This document shows positions 25,302 through 33,859 of a DNA stretch of 64,000 nt, in pieces. Each line of letters starts with the position of its first letter. Within the stretch, counting starts at the first letter, position 1. Made by a program: the position numbers and the translations under genes. Below the pieces are notes generated by a model, which searched no databases, was not told where the DNA came from, and saw nothing but the letters and a program-made list of their open reading frames with translations. The DNA comes from Janthinobacterium sp051380875 (lineage in GTDB: Bacteria; Pseudomonadota; Gammaproteobacteria; Burkholderiales; Burkholderiaceae_D): positions 62,001 through 126,000 of the forward strand of contig NZ_JBNYXW010000004.1 in assembly GCF_051380875.1 (NCBI RefSeq). The letters run 5' to 3'.

Positions 25302-25738
25302 GCATCACGCATAGCACGCATATCACGATCTATCACAACACGGCGTGCGGCACCTCGCGCAATACCCTGGCCCTGATCCGCAACACGGGCGTGGAACCGG
25401 TCATCATCGATTACGTCGCGAATCCTTTCACGCGCGAGGAACTGGTGGACTTGATTTCCCGCGCGGGTATCTCCGTGCGCGCAGCCATGCGCGACAAGGG
25501 TGCCCTGTACGAAGAGCTGGGCCTGGCCAATGCCGAGCTGAGCGATGCGGTCCTGCTGGACGCCATGCAGGCCCATCCGATCCTGATCAACCGCCCCATC
25601 GTCGTCACGGAGCTGGGCGTGCGCTTGTGCCGGCCGTCTGAAAAGGTGCTGGACATCCTGCCGCAGCCGCAGCAAGGGGCGTTCAGCAAGGAAGACGGCC
25701 AGGCCGTGGTGGGCGCCGATGGCAAGCCGGTGCCCTGA
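25298..25738 (+). CDS. arsC: arsenate reductase, glutaredoxin-coupled type
   Basis: A 146-residue reductase of arsenate to arsenite, of the E. coli R773 ArsC class: catalytic Cys17 in IYHNTACGTSRNT, with the arginines of the substrate site likely at ELGVRLCRPS near 107. Uses glutathione and glutaredoxin. ATG 25298 overlaps the arsR stop; an upstream in-frame start (25247) lies inside arsR and is rejected. Confidence 0.93.
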   Translation: MSITHSTHITIYHNTACGTSRNTLALIRNTGVEPVIIDYVANPFTREELVDLISRAGISVRAAMRDKGALYEELGLANAELSDAVLLDAMQAHPILINRPIVVTELGVRLCRPSEKVLDILPQPQQGAFSKEDGQAVVGADGKPVP

Positions 25739-25739
25739 G

Positions 25740-26414
25740 ATGGAGGATTTGCCCAATATCAGTGCCGCGCACCTGGACCTGCCCAGCCTGGACAAGCTGG
25801 CGCCGCCGACGCTGTCGATGCACGCGCGGCGCATCTTGCTGCTATACGGTTCGCTGCGTGAACGTTCGTACAGCAAGCTGCTGACCCTGGAAGCGGAACG
25901 CATCCTGCGCCACTTTGGCGCCGAGACGCGCGTATTTGACCCGCACGGCCTGCCCATGGTTGACAGCGTCTCGCCCGAGCATCCGAAAGTGCAGGAGCTG
26001 CGCGACCTGTCGCTGTGGTCGGAAGGGCAGGTGTGGTGTAGTCCCGAGCGCCATGGCGCCGTCACGGGCGTATTCAAATCGCAGATCGACTGGCTGCCGC
26101 TGGAAACGGGCAGCGTGCGTCCTACGCAGGGGCGCACGCTTGCCGTGATGCAAGTGTCCGGTGGCTCGCAATCGTTCAACGCCGTCAATGGACTGCGCGT
26201 GCTGGGGCGCTGGATGCGGATGGTGACTATTCCGAATCAGTTTTCGGTAGCCAAGGCCTATCAGGAATTCGACGATGCTGGGCGCATGAAACCCTCGCCG
26301 TACTACGCGCGCCTGGTCGACGTCATGGAGGAGTTGTATAAATTCACCCTGCTGGTGCGCGACCGCCGCGATTACCTGGGCAGCCGCTACAGCGAGCGGC
26401 TGGAGGGTGCGTGA
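25740..26414 (+). CDS. arsH: ArsH, NADPH-dependent FMN oxidoreductase
   Basis: A 224-residue flavoprotein of the ArsH family. The FMN-binding GSLRERSYSKLL (about 38-49) and the SPERHGAVTGVFKSQIDW segment (about 101-118) are diagnostic. ArsH oxidises trivalent methylarsenicals and other organoarsenicals, or acts as a quinone/metal reductase. It starts 1 base after the arsC stop and is the last gene of the operon. No ArsB, Acr3 or ArsM gene is adjacent. Confidence 0.92.
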   Translation: MEDLPNISAAHLDLPSLDKLAPPTLSMHARRILLLYGSLRERSYSKLLTLEAERILRHFGAETRVFDPHGLPMVDSVSPEHPKVQELRDLSLWSEGQVWCSPERHGAVTGVFKSQIDWLPLETGSVRPTQGRTLAVMQVSGGSQSFNAVNGLRVLGRWMRMVTIPNQFSVAKAYQEFDDAGRMKPSPYYARLVDVMEELYKFTLLVRDRRDYLGSRYSERLEGA

Positions 26415-26490
26415 ATTGGCGGGCGCCGCCATGGAGCATGAGGGCAAGTAATAACCCGTCAGTAATTAAGTAAAAAGTAGTTGCAGGCAG

Positions 26491-26516
26491 TAAAAAACGG
26501 CGCCATCGGCGCCGTT
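26491..26516 (-). terminator. rho-independent terminator of ispB
   Basis: AACGGCGCC-ATC-GGCGCCGTT (26496-26516), a perfect 9-bp stem with a 3-base loop; on the minus strand it is followed by TTTTTTA. It lies 18 bases after the ispB stop. Confidence 0.88.
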
Positions 26517-26534
26517 GTGCTATGCAAACCGCGA

Positions 26535-27524
26535 TCAGTGATTGCGGTCCACGGCAAACGTACACAGTTGCAGCAAGGATTGCTTGTAGGCGCTGTCCGG
26601 CCAGCCGGAAATGGCATTGGCGGCGCGCTGGCCAGCGATTTCTGCCTGTTTGCGCGTGTAGTCGAGGGCGCCACTGCTGGTGATGGCGGCCAGGATGGCA
26701 TCGAAATGCTGCTCGTCGCCCTGCTCGATGCAGCTGCGCACCAGGTCGCGCTGTTCCGGCGTACCGTTTTCCATCAGCCAGATCAGCGGCATGGTTGGTT
26801 TGCCTTCGCGCAAGTCGTCGCCAATATTCTTGCCGATTTCGGCGGCGTCGCCTGCGTAGTCGAGCACGTCGTCGATCAGCTGGAAGGCCGTACCCAGCGA
26901 ACGGCCGTATTCGGCAGCCGCATCGATATCGTCTTCGCTGGCGCCGGCGATCAGGGCGCCCAGTTGCGCCGAGGCTTCAAACAGCTTGGCCGTTTTCGAG
27001 CGGATGACGTTCAGATAGCTTTCCTGCGATACATCCGGATCGTGCATATTGAGCAACTGCAGCACTTCGCCTTCGGCGATCACATTGGTGGCATCGGACA
27101 GGATTTGCATGACGCGCATATTATTCAGCGACACCATCAGCTGGAACGAGCGCGAGTGCAGGAAGTCGCCCACCAGCACCGAGGCGGCATTGCCGAACAG
27201 GGCATTGGCCGTCTGGCGTCCACGGCGCATCGACGACTCATCGACGACGTCATCGTGCAGCAAGGTGGCGGTGTGGATGAATTCAACTACCGCAGCGAGC
27301 TCATGGTGCGCCGTGCCGCGATACGCGTGGGCATTGGCCACCAGCAAGATCAGCACGGGGCGGATGCGTTTACCACCTGCGCTGATGATATATTCAGCGA
27401 TCTGGTTGATCAGAATTACATCGGAGTGCAGTTTTTGGCGGATCACCGTGTTGACTGCGTCCATATCGGCGGCAATCGTTTGTACGATGGTGTTTTGGTT
27501 AACGTGTTTGTTAGCGTCAGACAA
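26535..27524 (-). CDS. ispB: polyprenyl (octaprenyl) diphosphate synthase
   Basis: A 329-residue trans-prenyltransferase making the side chain of ubiquinone. First aspartate motif DDVVD at 91-95 and second DDVLD at 218-222, with GGKRIRP at 50-56, are intact. No ATG is available near the family start; the TTG at 27524 is chosen because the sequence then begins as in other betaproteobacterial homologues. It is divergent from rplU, the common arrangement in Proteobacteria. Chain length is inferred from the family. Confidence 0.88.
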   Translation of the reverse strand: MSDANKHVNQNTIVQTIAADMDAVNTVIRQKLHSDVILINQIAEYIISAGGKRIRPVLILLVANAHAYRGTAHHELAAVVEFIHTATLLHDDVVDESSMRRGRQTANALFGNAASVLVGDFLHSRSFQLMVSLNNMRVMQILSDATNVIAEGEVLQLLNMHDPDVSQESYLNVIRSKTAKLFEASAQLGALIAGASEDDIDAAAEYGRSLGTAFQLIDDVLDYAGDAAEIGKNIGDDLREGKPTMPLIWLMENGTPEQRDLVRSCIEQGDEQHFDAILAAITSSGALDYTRKQAEIAGQRAANAISGWPDSAYKQSLLQLCTFAVDRNH

Positions 27525-27710
27525 GGCGAACCTGCAATAGATTGTGGGTGCCGCGATTATACGACATGGCTTGCGTGCGCGTGACGTTTGCCTATGGCTG
27601 TAGAGCAATTGATTGCTCATTGGCGCGCGTTGTCCTGTCCGCCGTGCGCAAGCCTGACATTGTGTCCAGGTTGTCGACATACCACGATCATCGGGCTTTG
27701 TGAATAGTTT

Positions 27711-27739
27711 TTGACGCCATTTCGCAGGCCATGTATAAT
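27711..27739 (+). promoter_or_regulatory. sigma-70 promoter of rplU-rpmA
   Basis: TTGACG (27711-27716), a 17-bp spacer and a consensus TATAAT (27734-27739). It stands about 80 bases before the rplU start and has the strength expected of a ribosomal protein operon. Confidence 0.85.
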
Positions 27740-27820
27740 TGCAGGTTCCCCCTGTTGTGTACGGCTTGCTTTACGTGGCAGGGTGACAAATTCTTTCAAC
27801 ATTTGATGAGGTTTCAAATC

Positions 27821-28132
27821 ATGTACGCGGTCATAAAAACCGGTGGCAAACAATACAAAGTTGTCGCTGGCGAAAAACTTAAAGTAGAACAGATACCGGC
27901 AGACATTGGTTCCGAAATCACCATCGATCAAGTTCTCGCAGTAGGCGCGGGCGACACCATTAAATTTGGTGCGCCATTGGTCGAAGGTGCAACGGTACTG
28001 GTTACGGTTGTGGCGCATGGTCGCCATGATAAGGTCAAAATTTTCAAGATGCGTCGTCGTAAGCATTACCAAAAGCATCAAGGCCATCGCCAGAATTTTA
28101 CCGAAATCCAAATCGTTTCGATCAACGGCTAA
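27821..28132 (+). CDS. rplU: 50S ribosomal protein L21
   Basis: A 103-residue protein, the same length as E. coli L21, with the usual MYAVIKTGGKQYKV start and basic MRRRKHYQKHQGHRQ segment near the C-terminus. It binds 23S rRNA in the large subunit. An open frame upstream to 27731 has no protein similarity and is rejected. First gene of rplU-rpmA, read from the strong promoter at 27711-27739. Confidence 0.98.
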   Translation: MYAVIKTGGKQYKVVAGEKLKVEQIPADIGSEITIDQVLAVGAGDTIKFGAPLVEGATVLVTVVAHGRHDKVKIFKMRRRKHYQKHQGHRQNFTEIQIVSING

Positions 28133-28172
28133 TCGCCGCTGTTTGAATTAATCAGCTATCAAGGAGTCTTAA

Positions 28173-28445
28173 ATGGCACATAAAAAAGGCGGCGGCACAA
28201 CGCGAAACGGCCGTGATTCAGAATCAAAGCGTCTGGGCGTTAAAGTCTACGGCGGCCAAGCTATCAATGCTGGCGGCATCATCATTCGTCAACGCGGCAC
28301 CCCAGTGCGCGCCGGCGAAGGCGTAGGCATGGGCAAGGACCACACTCTGTTCGCGTTGATCGCAGGCAAAGTCAAGTTCGTGATCAAAGGTGCTGGCTCG
28401 AAGCAATTCGTGACCGTTGTACCAAACGAAGCAGTACCAGCGTAA
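28173..28445 (+). CDS. rpmA: 50S ribosomal protein L27
   Basis: A 90-residue protein starting MAHKKGGGTTRNGRDSES, the conserved L27 tail that reaches the peptidyl-transferase centre. The glycine-rich N-terminus needs no leader cleavage here, unlike in Firmicutes. AAGGAG stands ahead of the ATG. It is 40 bases after rplU and precedes a hairpin that should separate it from obgE. Confidence 0.98.
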   Translation: MAHKKGGGTTRNGRDSESKRLGVKVYGGQAINAGGIIIRQRGTPVRAGEGVGMGKDHTLFALIAGKVKFVIKGAGSKQFVTVVPNEAVPA

Positions 28446-28505
28446 TTCATCGCGGAGCGCGTGTTCCGCTGTGATCGCATGATGTAAGGCGCAAGCCTTC
28501 AATCG

Positions 28506-28535
28506 AAAGGCTCTGCCCAAGGTAGAGCCTTTTTA
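28506..28535 (+). terminator. terminator or attenuator between rpmA and obgE
   Basis: AAAGGCTCT (28506-28514) pairs with AGAGCCTTT (28524-28532), followed by TTTA. It could reduce readthrough from the strong ribosomal-protein promoter into obgE. Confidence 0.8.
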
Positions 28536-28554
28536 GTTTTATGGCGGCAAAATT

Positions 28555-29664
28555 ATGAAGTTTATCGACGAAGCAAAAATCGAAGTCATCGCGGGCGATG
28601 GCGGCAACGGCTGCGCATCTTTCTGCCGTGAAAAATTCCGGCCTTTCGGCGGCCCCGATGGCGGCGATGGCGGTAAGGGCGGGTCCATCTGGGCCGTGGC
28701 CGACCGCAATATCAACACGCTCGTCGATTTCCGTTTCTCCAAAATGCACAAGGCTCGCAATGGCGAGCCTGGCCGTGGCGCGGATTGCTATGGTAAGGGC
28801 GCTGATGATATTCACATGCGCATGCCTGTGGGCACCTTGATCATCGACAACGCGAGCGGCGAAATCCTGGCCGATTTGACCGAGCACGGCCAGATCGAAT
28901 TGCTGGCCAAGGGCGGCGAAGGCGGCTGGGGTAATATCCACTTCAAGTCCTCGACCAACCGCGCACCACGCCAAAAAGGCGAGGGCAAGGAAGGCGAACG
29001 CCGCGAACTGCGCCTGGAACTGAAAGTGCTGGCTGATGTGGGCCTGCTGGGCATGCCGAACGCCGGCAAGTCGACTTTCATTTCGGCCGTATCGAACGCG
29101 CGTCCCAAAATTGCTGATTACCCATTTACCACCCTGCACCCGAATCTGGGTGTGGTGCGCGTGTCGCACGAGAAAAGCTTTGTGATCGCCGATATTCCCG
29201 GCTTGATCGAAGGCGCTTCCGAAGGCGCGGGCCTGGGCCATCAATTCCTGCGCCACTTGCAGCGCACGGGCCTGCTGTTGCACATCGTCGACCTGGCGCC
29301 GTTTGAAACCAATGTCGATCCTGTCAAGGAAGCCAAGGCGCTGGTCAAGGAATTGAAGAAATATGACGAGTCGCTGGTCGACAAGCCGCGCTGGCTGGTG
29401 TTGAACAAGCTCGACATGGTGCCGGAAGAAGACCGCAAGAAACTGGTCAAGGACTTCATCAAGCGTTTCGCCTGGAAAGGTCCCGTCTTCGAGATCTCCG
29501 CGCTGAACCATCAGGGTTGCCCGGAACTGGTGAATGCAATTTATCAACATCTGGAAGCGAAGAAACACAGCGAAAGCCGTGCCGAAGAAACGCAGATGAC
29601 CGAAGAAGCACGCGGTATCTCGTCGATCGACCCGGATGATCCACGTTTCAAGATTCTCGATTAA
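28555..29664 (+). CDS. obgE: Obg family GTPase
   Basis: A 369-residue ribosome-associated GTPase. N-terminal glycine-rich Obg domain (1-158), then the G domain with GMPNAGKST at 166-174, DIPG and NKLD motifs, and an acidic C-terminal tail. Acts in 50S assembly and growth control. Its place behind rplU-rpmA is conserved in Proteobacteria. Confidence 0.97.
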   Translation: MKFIDEAKIEVIAGDGGNGCASFCREKFRPFGGPDGGDGGKGGSIWAVADRNINTLVDFRFSKMHKARNGEPGRGADCYGKGADDIHMRMPVGTLIIDNASGEILADLTEHGQIELLAKGGEGGWGNIHFKSSTNRAPRQKGEGKEGERRELRLELKVLADVGLLGMPNAGKSTFISAVSNARPKIADYPFTTLHPNLGVVRVSHEKSFVIADIPGLIEGASEGAGLGHQFLRHLQRTGLLLHIVDLAPFETNVDPVKEAKALVKELKKYDESLVDKPRWLVLNKLDMVPEEDRKKLVKDFIKRFAWKGPVFEISALNHQGCPELVNAIYQHLEAKKHSESRAEETQMTEEARGISSIDPDDPRFKILD

Positions 29665-29676
29665 GGCTTTATCCTG

Positions 29677-30087
29677 ATGTCGGTACAGGCGGTCGCTGTC
29701 GCGCCATCGCGCAAGCAAGCGTGGCAGCACCGTGTATTGCATCTGATCGCGACTGCTTACGGGCTGAGCGCGGTCGCCTGTTTGCTGTTCGCCGACGAGA
29801 TGGCGGCCGGCATGGGCATCTTTCTCAACGGCGTCAACGGCTACAGCCAGTTCTACGCCTCCCATGTCGGTGTCTGGGGTGCTACCGCGCTCCTGGCGCT
29901 GTTCGCAGCACGGCAGGGCGAACCGCCCGTCTTCAGCGATATCACTGCAATGTTGGTCCTGGCGCAGCCCGCCGGCCGTTTGTTTGCGGCCATCAGCTTC
30001 GGCTTGCCCCAGGGTTTTGTGTTGTTCATGTGCGTAATGGAGCTGCTGGCGGGGCTGGCCTTGCTGCTGCTGCGTCCTGCACGCTGA
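29677..30087 (+). CDS. small four-helix membrane protein, function unknown
   Basis: A 136-residue protein with about four hydrophobic helices (roughly 20-42, 58-77, 88-105 and 112-132). It resembles DUF4345-like small membrane proteins in length and pattern but I cannot assign it with confidence. It lies between obgE (12 bases before) and proB (29 bases after), and so is probably read with both. No signal peptide or catalytic motif is evident. Confidence 0.62.
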   Translation: MSVQAVAVAPSRKQAWQHRVLHLIATAYGLSAVACLLFADEMAAGMGIFLNGVNGYSQFYASHVGVWGATALLALFAARQGEPPVFSDITAMLVLAQPAGRLFAAISFGLPQGFVLFMCVMELLAGLALLLLRPAR

Positions 30088-30116
30088 CGTCTATCAAAAG
30101 TGAAGAGCGCCGCCCC

Positions 30117-31235
30117 ATGGATTCCGTGATTCAAAAAGCAACCCGCATCATCATCAAAGTCGGCTCCTCGCTGGTCACCAACGATGGCCGTGGACTCGAC
30201 CATGCCGCCATCGCGCGCTGGGCCGCGCAGATTTCCGGCTTGCGCGCGCTGGGCAAGGAAGTCGTGCTGGTCAGTTCCGGCGCCATCGCCGAAGGCATGC
30301 TGCGCCTCGGTTTCGAGCGGCGCCCCACCGATATCCACGAATTGCAGGCCTGCGCCGCCGTGGGCCAGATGGGCCTGGCGCAAATCTATGAAAGCAGCTT
30401 TCGCGCCCACCAGCTGGGCACGGCGCAAGTGCTGCTGACGCACGCCGACCTGGCCGACCGCGAACGCTACCTGAACGCCCGCTCTACCCTGACGACCCTG
30501 TTGCGCCTGGGCGTGGTGCCAATCATCAATGAAAATGATACCGTCGTCACCGATGAAATCAAGTTCGGCGACAACGATACCCTGGGGGCGCTGGTCGCCA
30601 ACCTGATCGAGGCCGATGCGCTGGTCATCCTGACGGACCAGCACGGTTTGTTCTCGGCCGATCCGCGCAAGGATCCGGACGCATACCTGATTACGCAAGG
30701 CATCGCCGGCGATCCGGCCCTGGAAGCGATGGCCGGCGGCGCCGGCAGCAGCCTGGGCCGTGGTGGCATGCTGACAAAAATCCTGGCCGCCAAGCGCGCC
30801 GCCAAGTCCGGCGCCCACACGATCATCGCCTGGGGCCGCGACAGCGACGTACTCAGCCGTCTTGCCCAAGGCGAAGCGATCGGCACGGAGTTGCGCGCAC
30901 AAATGGGGCAATTGACGGCGCGTAAGCAATGGATGGCCGATCATTTGCATACGGCAGGCGCCGTCGTGCTCGATGCGGGCGCCGTGCAAAAGCTGCGCCA
31001 GGAAGGTAAGTCGCTGCTGCCGATCGGCGTGACGGGCGTCGATGGCGAGTTCGGCCGTGGTGCCGTGATCACCTGCGTCGATGCAGACGGTGCGCCGGTA
31101 GCGCGCGGCCTGTCCAACTACACGAGCGGCGAAGCGCGCCGCATCATGCGCAAGCCTTCTGCCGAGATCGAAGCGATCCTCGGTTATATGGAAGGCCACG
31201 AGCTGATCCATCGCGACAATATGGTCTTGCTGTAA
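30117..31235 (+). CDS. proB: glutamate 5-kinase
   Basis: A 372-residue enzyme for the first step of proline synthesis. Amino-acid-kinase domain (about 1-260) with KVGSSLVT, SSGAIAEGM and INENDTV motifs, followed by a C-terminal PUA domain (about 275-365) as in E. coli ProB, which is feedback-inhibited by proline. ATG 30117 fits; the larger frame upstream from 29721 overlaps the preceding gene in another frame. proA is not adjacent. Confidence 0.96.
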   Translation: MDSVIQKATRIIIKVGSSLVTNDGRGLDHAAIARWAAQISGLRALGKEVVLVSSGAIAEGMLRLGFERRPTDIHELQACAAVGQMGLAQIYESSFRAHQLGTAQVLLTHADLADRERYLNARSTLTTLLRLGVVPIINENDTVVTDEIKFGDNDTLGALVANLIEADALVILTDQHGLFSADPRKDPDAYLITQGIAGDPALEAMAGGAGSSLGRGGMLTKILAAKRAAKSGAHTIIAWGRDSDVLSRLAQGEAIGTELRAQMGQLTARKQWMADHLHTAGAVVLDAGAVQKLRQEGKSLLPIGVTGVDGEFGRGAVITCVDADGAPVARGLSNYTSGEARRIMRKPSAEIEAILGYMEGHELIHRDNMVLL

Positions 31236-31262
31236 GCGTCAGCTTGCACAGTGTGACATGTC

Positions 31263-31288
31263 AAAACGGCCCTTGCGGGCCGTTTTTT
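31263..31288. terminator. terminator between convergent proB and nth
   Basis: AAAACGGCCC-TTGC-GGGCCGTTTT followed by TT: a perfect 10-bp stem with A-run on one side and T-run on the other, so it can serve both genes. Confidence 0.9.
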
Positions 31289-31291
31289 GCT

Positions 31292-31939
31292 TTACACCAC
31301 CGCCGGCATGGCCGACTTGCTCTTGAAATCGCACAAATCGGCGATCATGCAGTTCCAGCATTGTGGCTTGCGCGCCGTGCACGTGTAGCGGCCGTGCAGG
31401 ATCAGCCAGTGGTGGGCGTCGAGCAGGAACTCTTTTGGCACGAACTTGAGCAACTTTTGCTCGACGATATCGACATTCTTGCCCGGCGCGAGGCCGGTGC
31501 GGTTCGACACGCGGAAGATATGCGTGTCGACGGCCATCGTCAGTTCGCCAAAGGCCGTGTTCATGACTACATTGGCCGTCTTGCGGCCCACGCCGGGCAA
31601 GGCTTCCAGCGAAGCGCGGTCGCGCGGCACTTCGCCGCCGTGCTGGTCGAGCAGGATCTGGCAGGTGGCGATGACGTTCCTGGCCTTGGTGCGGAACAGG
31701 CCGATGGTGCGGATGTAGCTGGTCAGCTCATCGACGCCCAGCGCCAGCAGCTTGGCGGGGGTGTTGGCCACCGGATACAGCAAGCGCGTGGCTTTGTTGA
31801 CGGACACGTCCGTCGCCTGTGCCGACAGCAGGACGGCGATCAGCAGTTCGAACGGCGTCGTGTATTCGAGCTCTGTTTTTGGCGAAGGATTGGCGGCGCG
31901 AAAGCGCGTAAAGATTTCCAGGCGTTTGGCAGCGTTCAT
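31292..31939 (-). CDS. nth: endonuclease III
   Basis: A 215-residue DNA glycosylase/AP lyase for oxidised pyrimidines. Helix-hairpin-helix with catalytic Lys120 (LPGVGRKTA) and Asp138 (VDTH), and the [4Fe-4S] cysteines 187, 194, 197 and 203, all at the same residue numbers as in E. coli Nth. Start ATG 31939 overlaps the stop of the rnfB-like gene as ATGA, so the two are translationally coupled. Confidence 0.97.
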   Translation of the reverse strand: MNAAKRLEIFTRFRAANPSPKTELEYTTPFELLIAVLLSAQATDVSVNKATRLLYPVANTPAKLLALGVDELTSYIRTIGLFRTKARNVIATCQILLDQHGGEVPRDRASLEALPGVGRKTANVVMNTAFGELTMAVDTHIFRVSNRTGLAPGKNVDIVEQKLLKFVPKEFLLDAHHWLILHGRYTCTARKPQCWNCMIADLCDFKSKSAMPAVV

Positions 31940-32670
31940 GCGTCTTTTTTCGGGGCATTGGGGGCGAGCGCTTCGGACTTGGCTTCGGCGCTGGCGGCGG
32001 CCTTGGCGCGCGCGCGCTCCATGGCGGCAGCGATGATGGCGCGCTTGCGTTCCTTTTCCGCCTGTTCGTCGGGCGTGGCCGGCACTTCCTGCGTCACTTC
32101 CTGCATCTTGGCGACGGCCTTGGCGGCCAGGCGCGCCTCGTTTTCTTCGGTTTCGCGGCGCAAGCGCTGCGTGCGCGCATCGTGGCGCGCGCGCGCAGCG
32201 TCGGCTTCGGCCTGGCTCCAGGCATTCCAGCCGGTGGCGTCGCCGCTGACGGGATACATCACGATGCAGTCGACGGGGCAGGGCGCCACGCACAGGTCGC
32301 AACCCGTGCACAGGTCGGTCACTACCGTATGCATCTGCTTGGCGGCACCGACGATGGCGTCCACGGGGCAAGCCTGGATGCACAGGGTACAGCCGATACA
32401 CAGCGATTCGTCGATGTAGGCGACAGATCGGGGGCGTTCGAGGCCGTTGACGGGGTTGAGCGGAATGACTTTTTTACCCAGCAAGTTGGCCAGGCGCATG
32501 ATGCCTTGCGCGCCACCTGGTGGGCACTGGTTGATGTCGGCGCTGCCTGCGGCAATCGCCTCGGCATAGGGGCGGCAGCCGCTGTAGCCGCATTTGGTGC
32601 ATTGCGTTTGCGGCAGCAAGTCTTCGATCTGGTCGGCAAGTGAGGGAGGGGCAGGAAGCGGCACGGTCAT
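31936..32670 (-). CDS. rnfB: RnfB-like iron-sulfur protein
   Basis: A 244-residue electron-transfer protein with a 4Fe-4S domain (Cys24, 27, 32, 49) and two 4Fe-4S ferredoxin motifs (Cys91/94/97/101 and Cys121/124/127/131), then a long charged Ala/Lys/Glu-rich helical tail (about 155-244). The N-terminal membrane helix of true RnfB is absent, and no rnfA, C, D, G or E gene is nearby, so this is a soluble RnfB-type ferredoxin coupled to nth. ATG 32670 is chosen over TTG 32676; neither has a clear ribosome-binding site. Confidence 0.82.
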   Translation of the reverse strand: MTVPLPAPPSLADQIEDLLPQTQCTKCGYSGCRPYAEAIAAGSADINQCPPGGAQGIMRLANLLGKKVIPLNPVNGLERPRSVAYIDESLCIGCTLCIQACPVDAIVGAAKQMHTVVTDLCTGCDLCVAPCPVDCIVMYPVSGDATGWNAWSQAEADAARARHDARTQRLRRETEENEARLAAKAVAKMQEVTQEVPATPDEQAEKERKRAIIAAAMERARAKAAASAEAKSEALAPNAPKKDA

Positions 32671-32945
32671 CTTCAATACGCTAAAACGTCATTATCGGCC
32701 ATCTGGGCCGCGCACAAGGAAAAACCTGTCTCCCACGAGGCGATAGCGTGCTGGGCGGCGGCTTGTTGCAGGCGCGCCGCAAGCGTATTTTATTTCTCGT
32801 GGGAACATCAAAGTGCAAATAAACAACTTTGAAAATTCACTATTTTGTGGGAGCATGATTTTTATCAAGTAAGTTATCAAGAAAGCCGATCGCCAGTCCT
32901 GCATGTGTCCGCCAAGTCAGGTGCGCCAGGCCATAGGAGCAAAGC

Positions 32946-33767
32946 ATGCGTTTCCTCCGGGCAGTTGGTTTGCCCTTCTGTTTATTCGTACAGTCTGCCG
33001 TTGCGCACGGTCAGGCGAGTTCCCCCATTGTGGCGCCCGGCGCCTCTGTCTCGCGCATCGTCCGCTTCGCCGCAGAAGACTGGCCGCCCTTCATTTCCGC
33101 CAGTCAGCCTGCCGATGGCATGTCCGGCGCCATGGTCAGCGCCATCTTCGAGCGCCTCGGCTATGCCGTCAAATATGAATATTTCCCCTGGAAGCGCGCC
33201 ATGCAGTTTGGCGTGGCGAGTCCCCGTTACGCCGGTTTCCTGGCCGTCTGGCGTACGCCTGAGCGCGAAAAGCTGTGCCACTTCTCTGTGCCTGTGGGTA
33301 ACACACAAGGCGTGCTGGCGTACTTGAAGGAAGATGGGGCGCCTGGCGCCACCCTGGCCGAGCTGGGCAAGCTGCGCATCGGCACCGTGGCCGGTTACTC
33401 GAACGGCGAGCAGTTCGATGGCATGGTGGCGCGCGGCGAGCTGAAGACGGAAGAGGGATTGAACGATGCTACCAATGTCAAAAAATTATTGATCAAGCGC
33501 TACCGCGTGATCGTCATCGAACGCCATGTGCTCCAGCATTTGCTGATGGGGCGTGGCTTCAGCAAGGCCGAGCGCGAGCGCATCGCCGTTATCGATACGC
33601 TCTTCAGGGAGCGCCCCGTGCATGTCTGCTTCCAGCGCACGGCGGACGGCGCGGCGCAGCAGATGCGCTTCAACGAGGCGGCGCGCGACATGGATATTGC
33701 CAGGCTGGAGCGCGATTACTGGAAGCGCCTCGACCAGAGCCTGGGCACTGCCCTAGTCAGCCCCTGA
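32946..33767 (+). CDS. periplasmic solute-binding protein, family 3-like
   Basis: A 273-residue secreted protein. Signal peptide about 1-22 (ends VAHGQA), then the bilobed family-3 fold: FAAEDWPPFIS (about 41-51), GMSGAMVSAIFERLGY, YFPWKRAM and the hinge LRIGTVAGYSNG near 142-153. No permease or ATPase genes are adjacent, so it may be an orphan receptor or sensor rather than part of a transporter. Upstream the 275-bp gap to the rnfB-like gene is AT-richer and holds no gene. Confidence 0.8.
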   Translation: MRFLRAVGLPFCLFVQSAVAHGQASSPIVAPGASVSRIVRFAAEDWPPFISASQPADGMSGAMVSAIFERLGYAVKYEYFPWKRAMQFGVASPRYAGFLAVWRTPEREKLCHFSVPVGNTQGVLAYLKEDGAPGATLAELGKLRIGTVAGYSNGEQFDGMVARGELKTEEGLNDATNVKKLLIKRYRVIVIERHVLQHLLMGRGFSKAERERIAVIDTLFRERPVHVCFQRTADGAAQQMRFNEAARDMDIARLERDYWKRLDQSLGTALVSP

Positions 33768-33804
33768 AGCGTCGCGTGCGGCACAGCTGACACGTCGCCG
33801 CATG

Positions 33805-33843
33805 AAAAAAGGCACGCCAGCTTGAAGCTGGCGTGCCTTTTTT
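33805..33843. terminator. bidirectional terminator between solute-binding protein gene and phaZ
   Basis: A 19-bp stem (33805-33823 with 33826-33843) around a 2-base loop, core GGCACGCCAGCTT, flanked by A6 and T6. It serves the convergent genes on both sides. Confidence 0.93.
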
Positions 33844-33859
33844 GTGGGAACGAGGCGTA

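Noticed and set aside
31936..32670. Start of a full Rnf (Na+-pumping) complex
   Set aside because: Only an RnfB-like protein without its membrane anchor is present; neither flank has other rnf genes.
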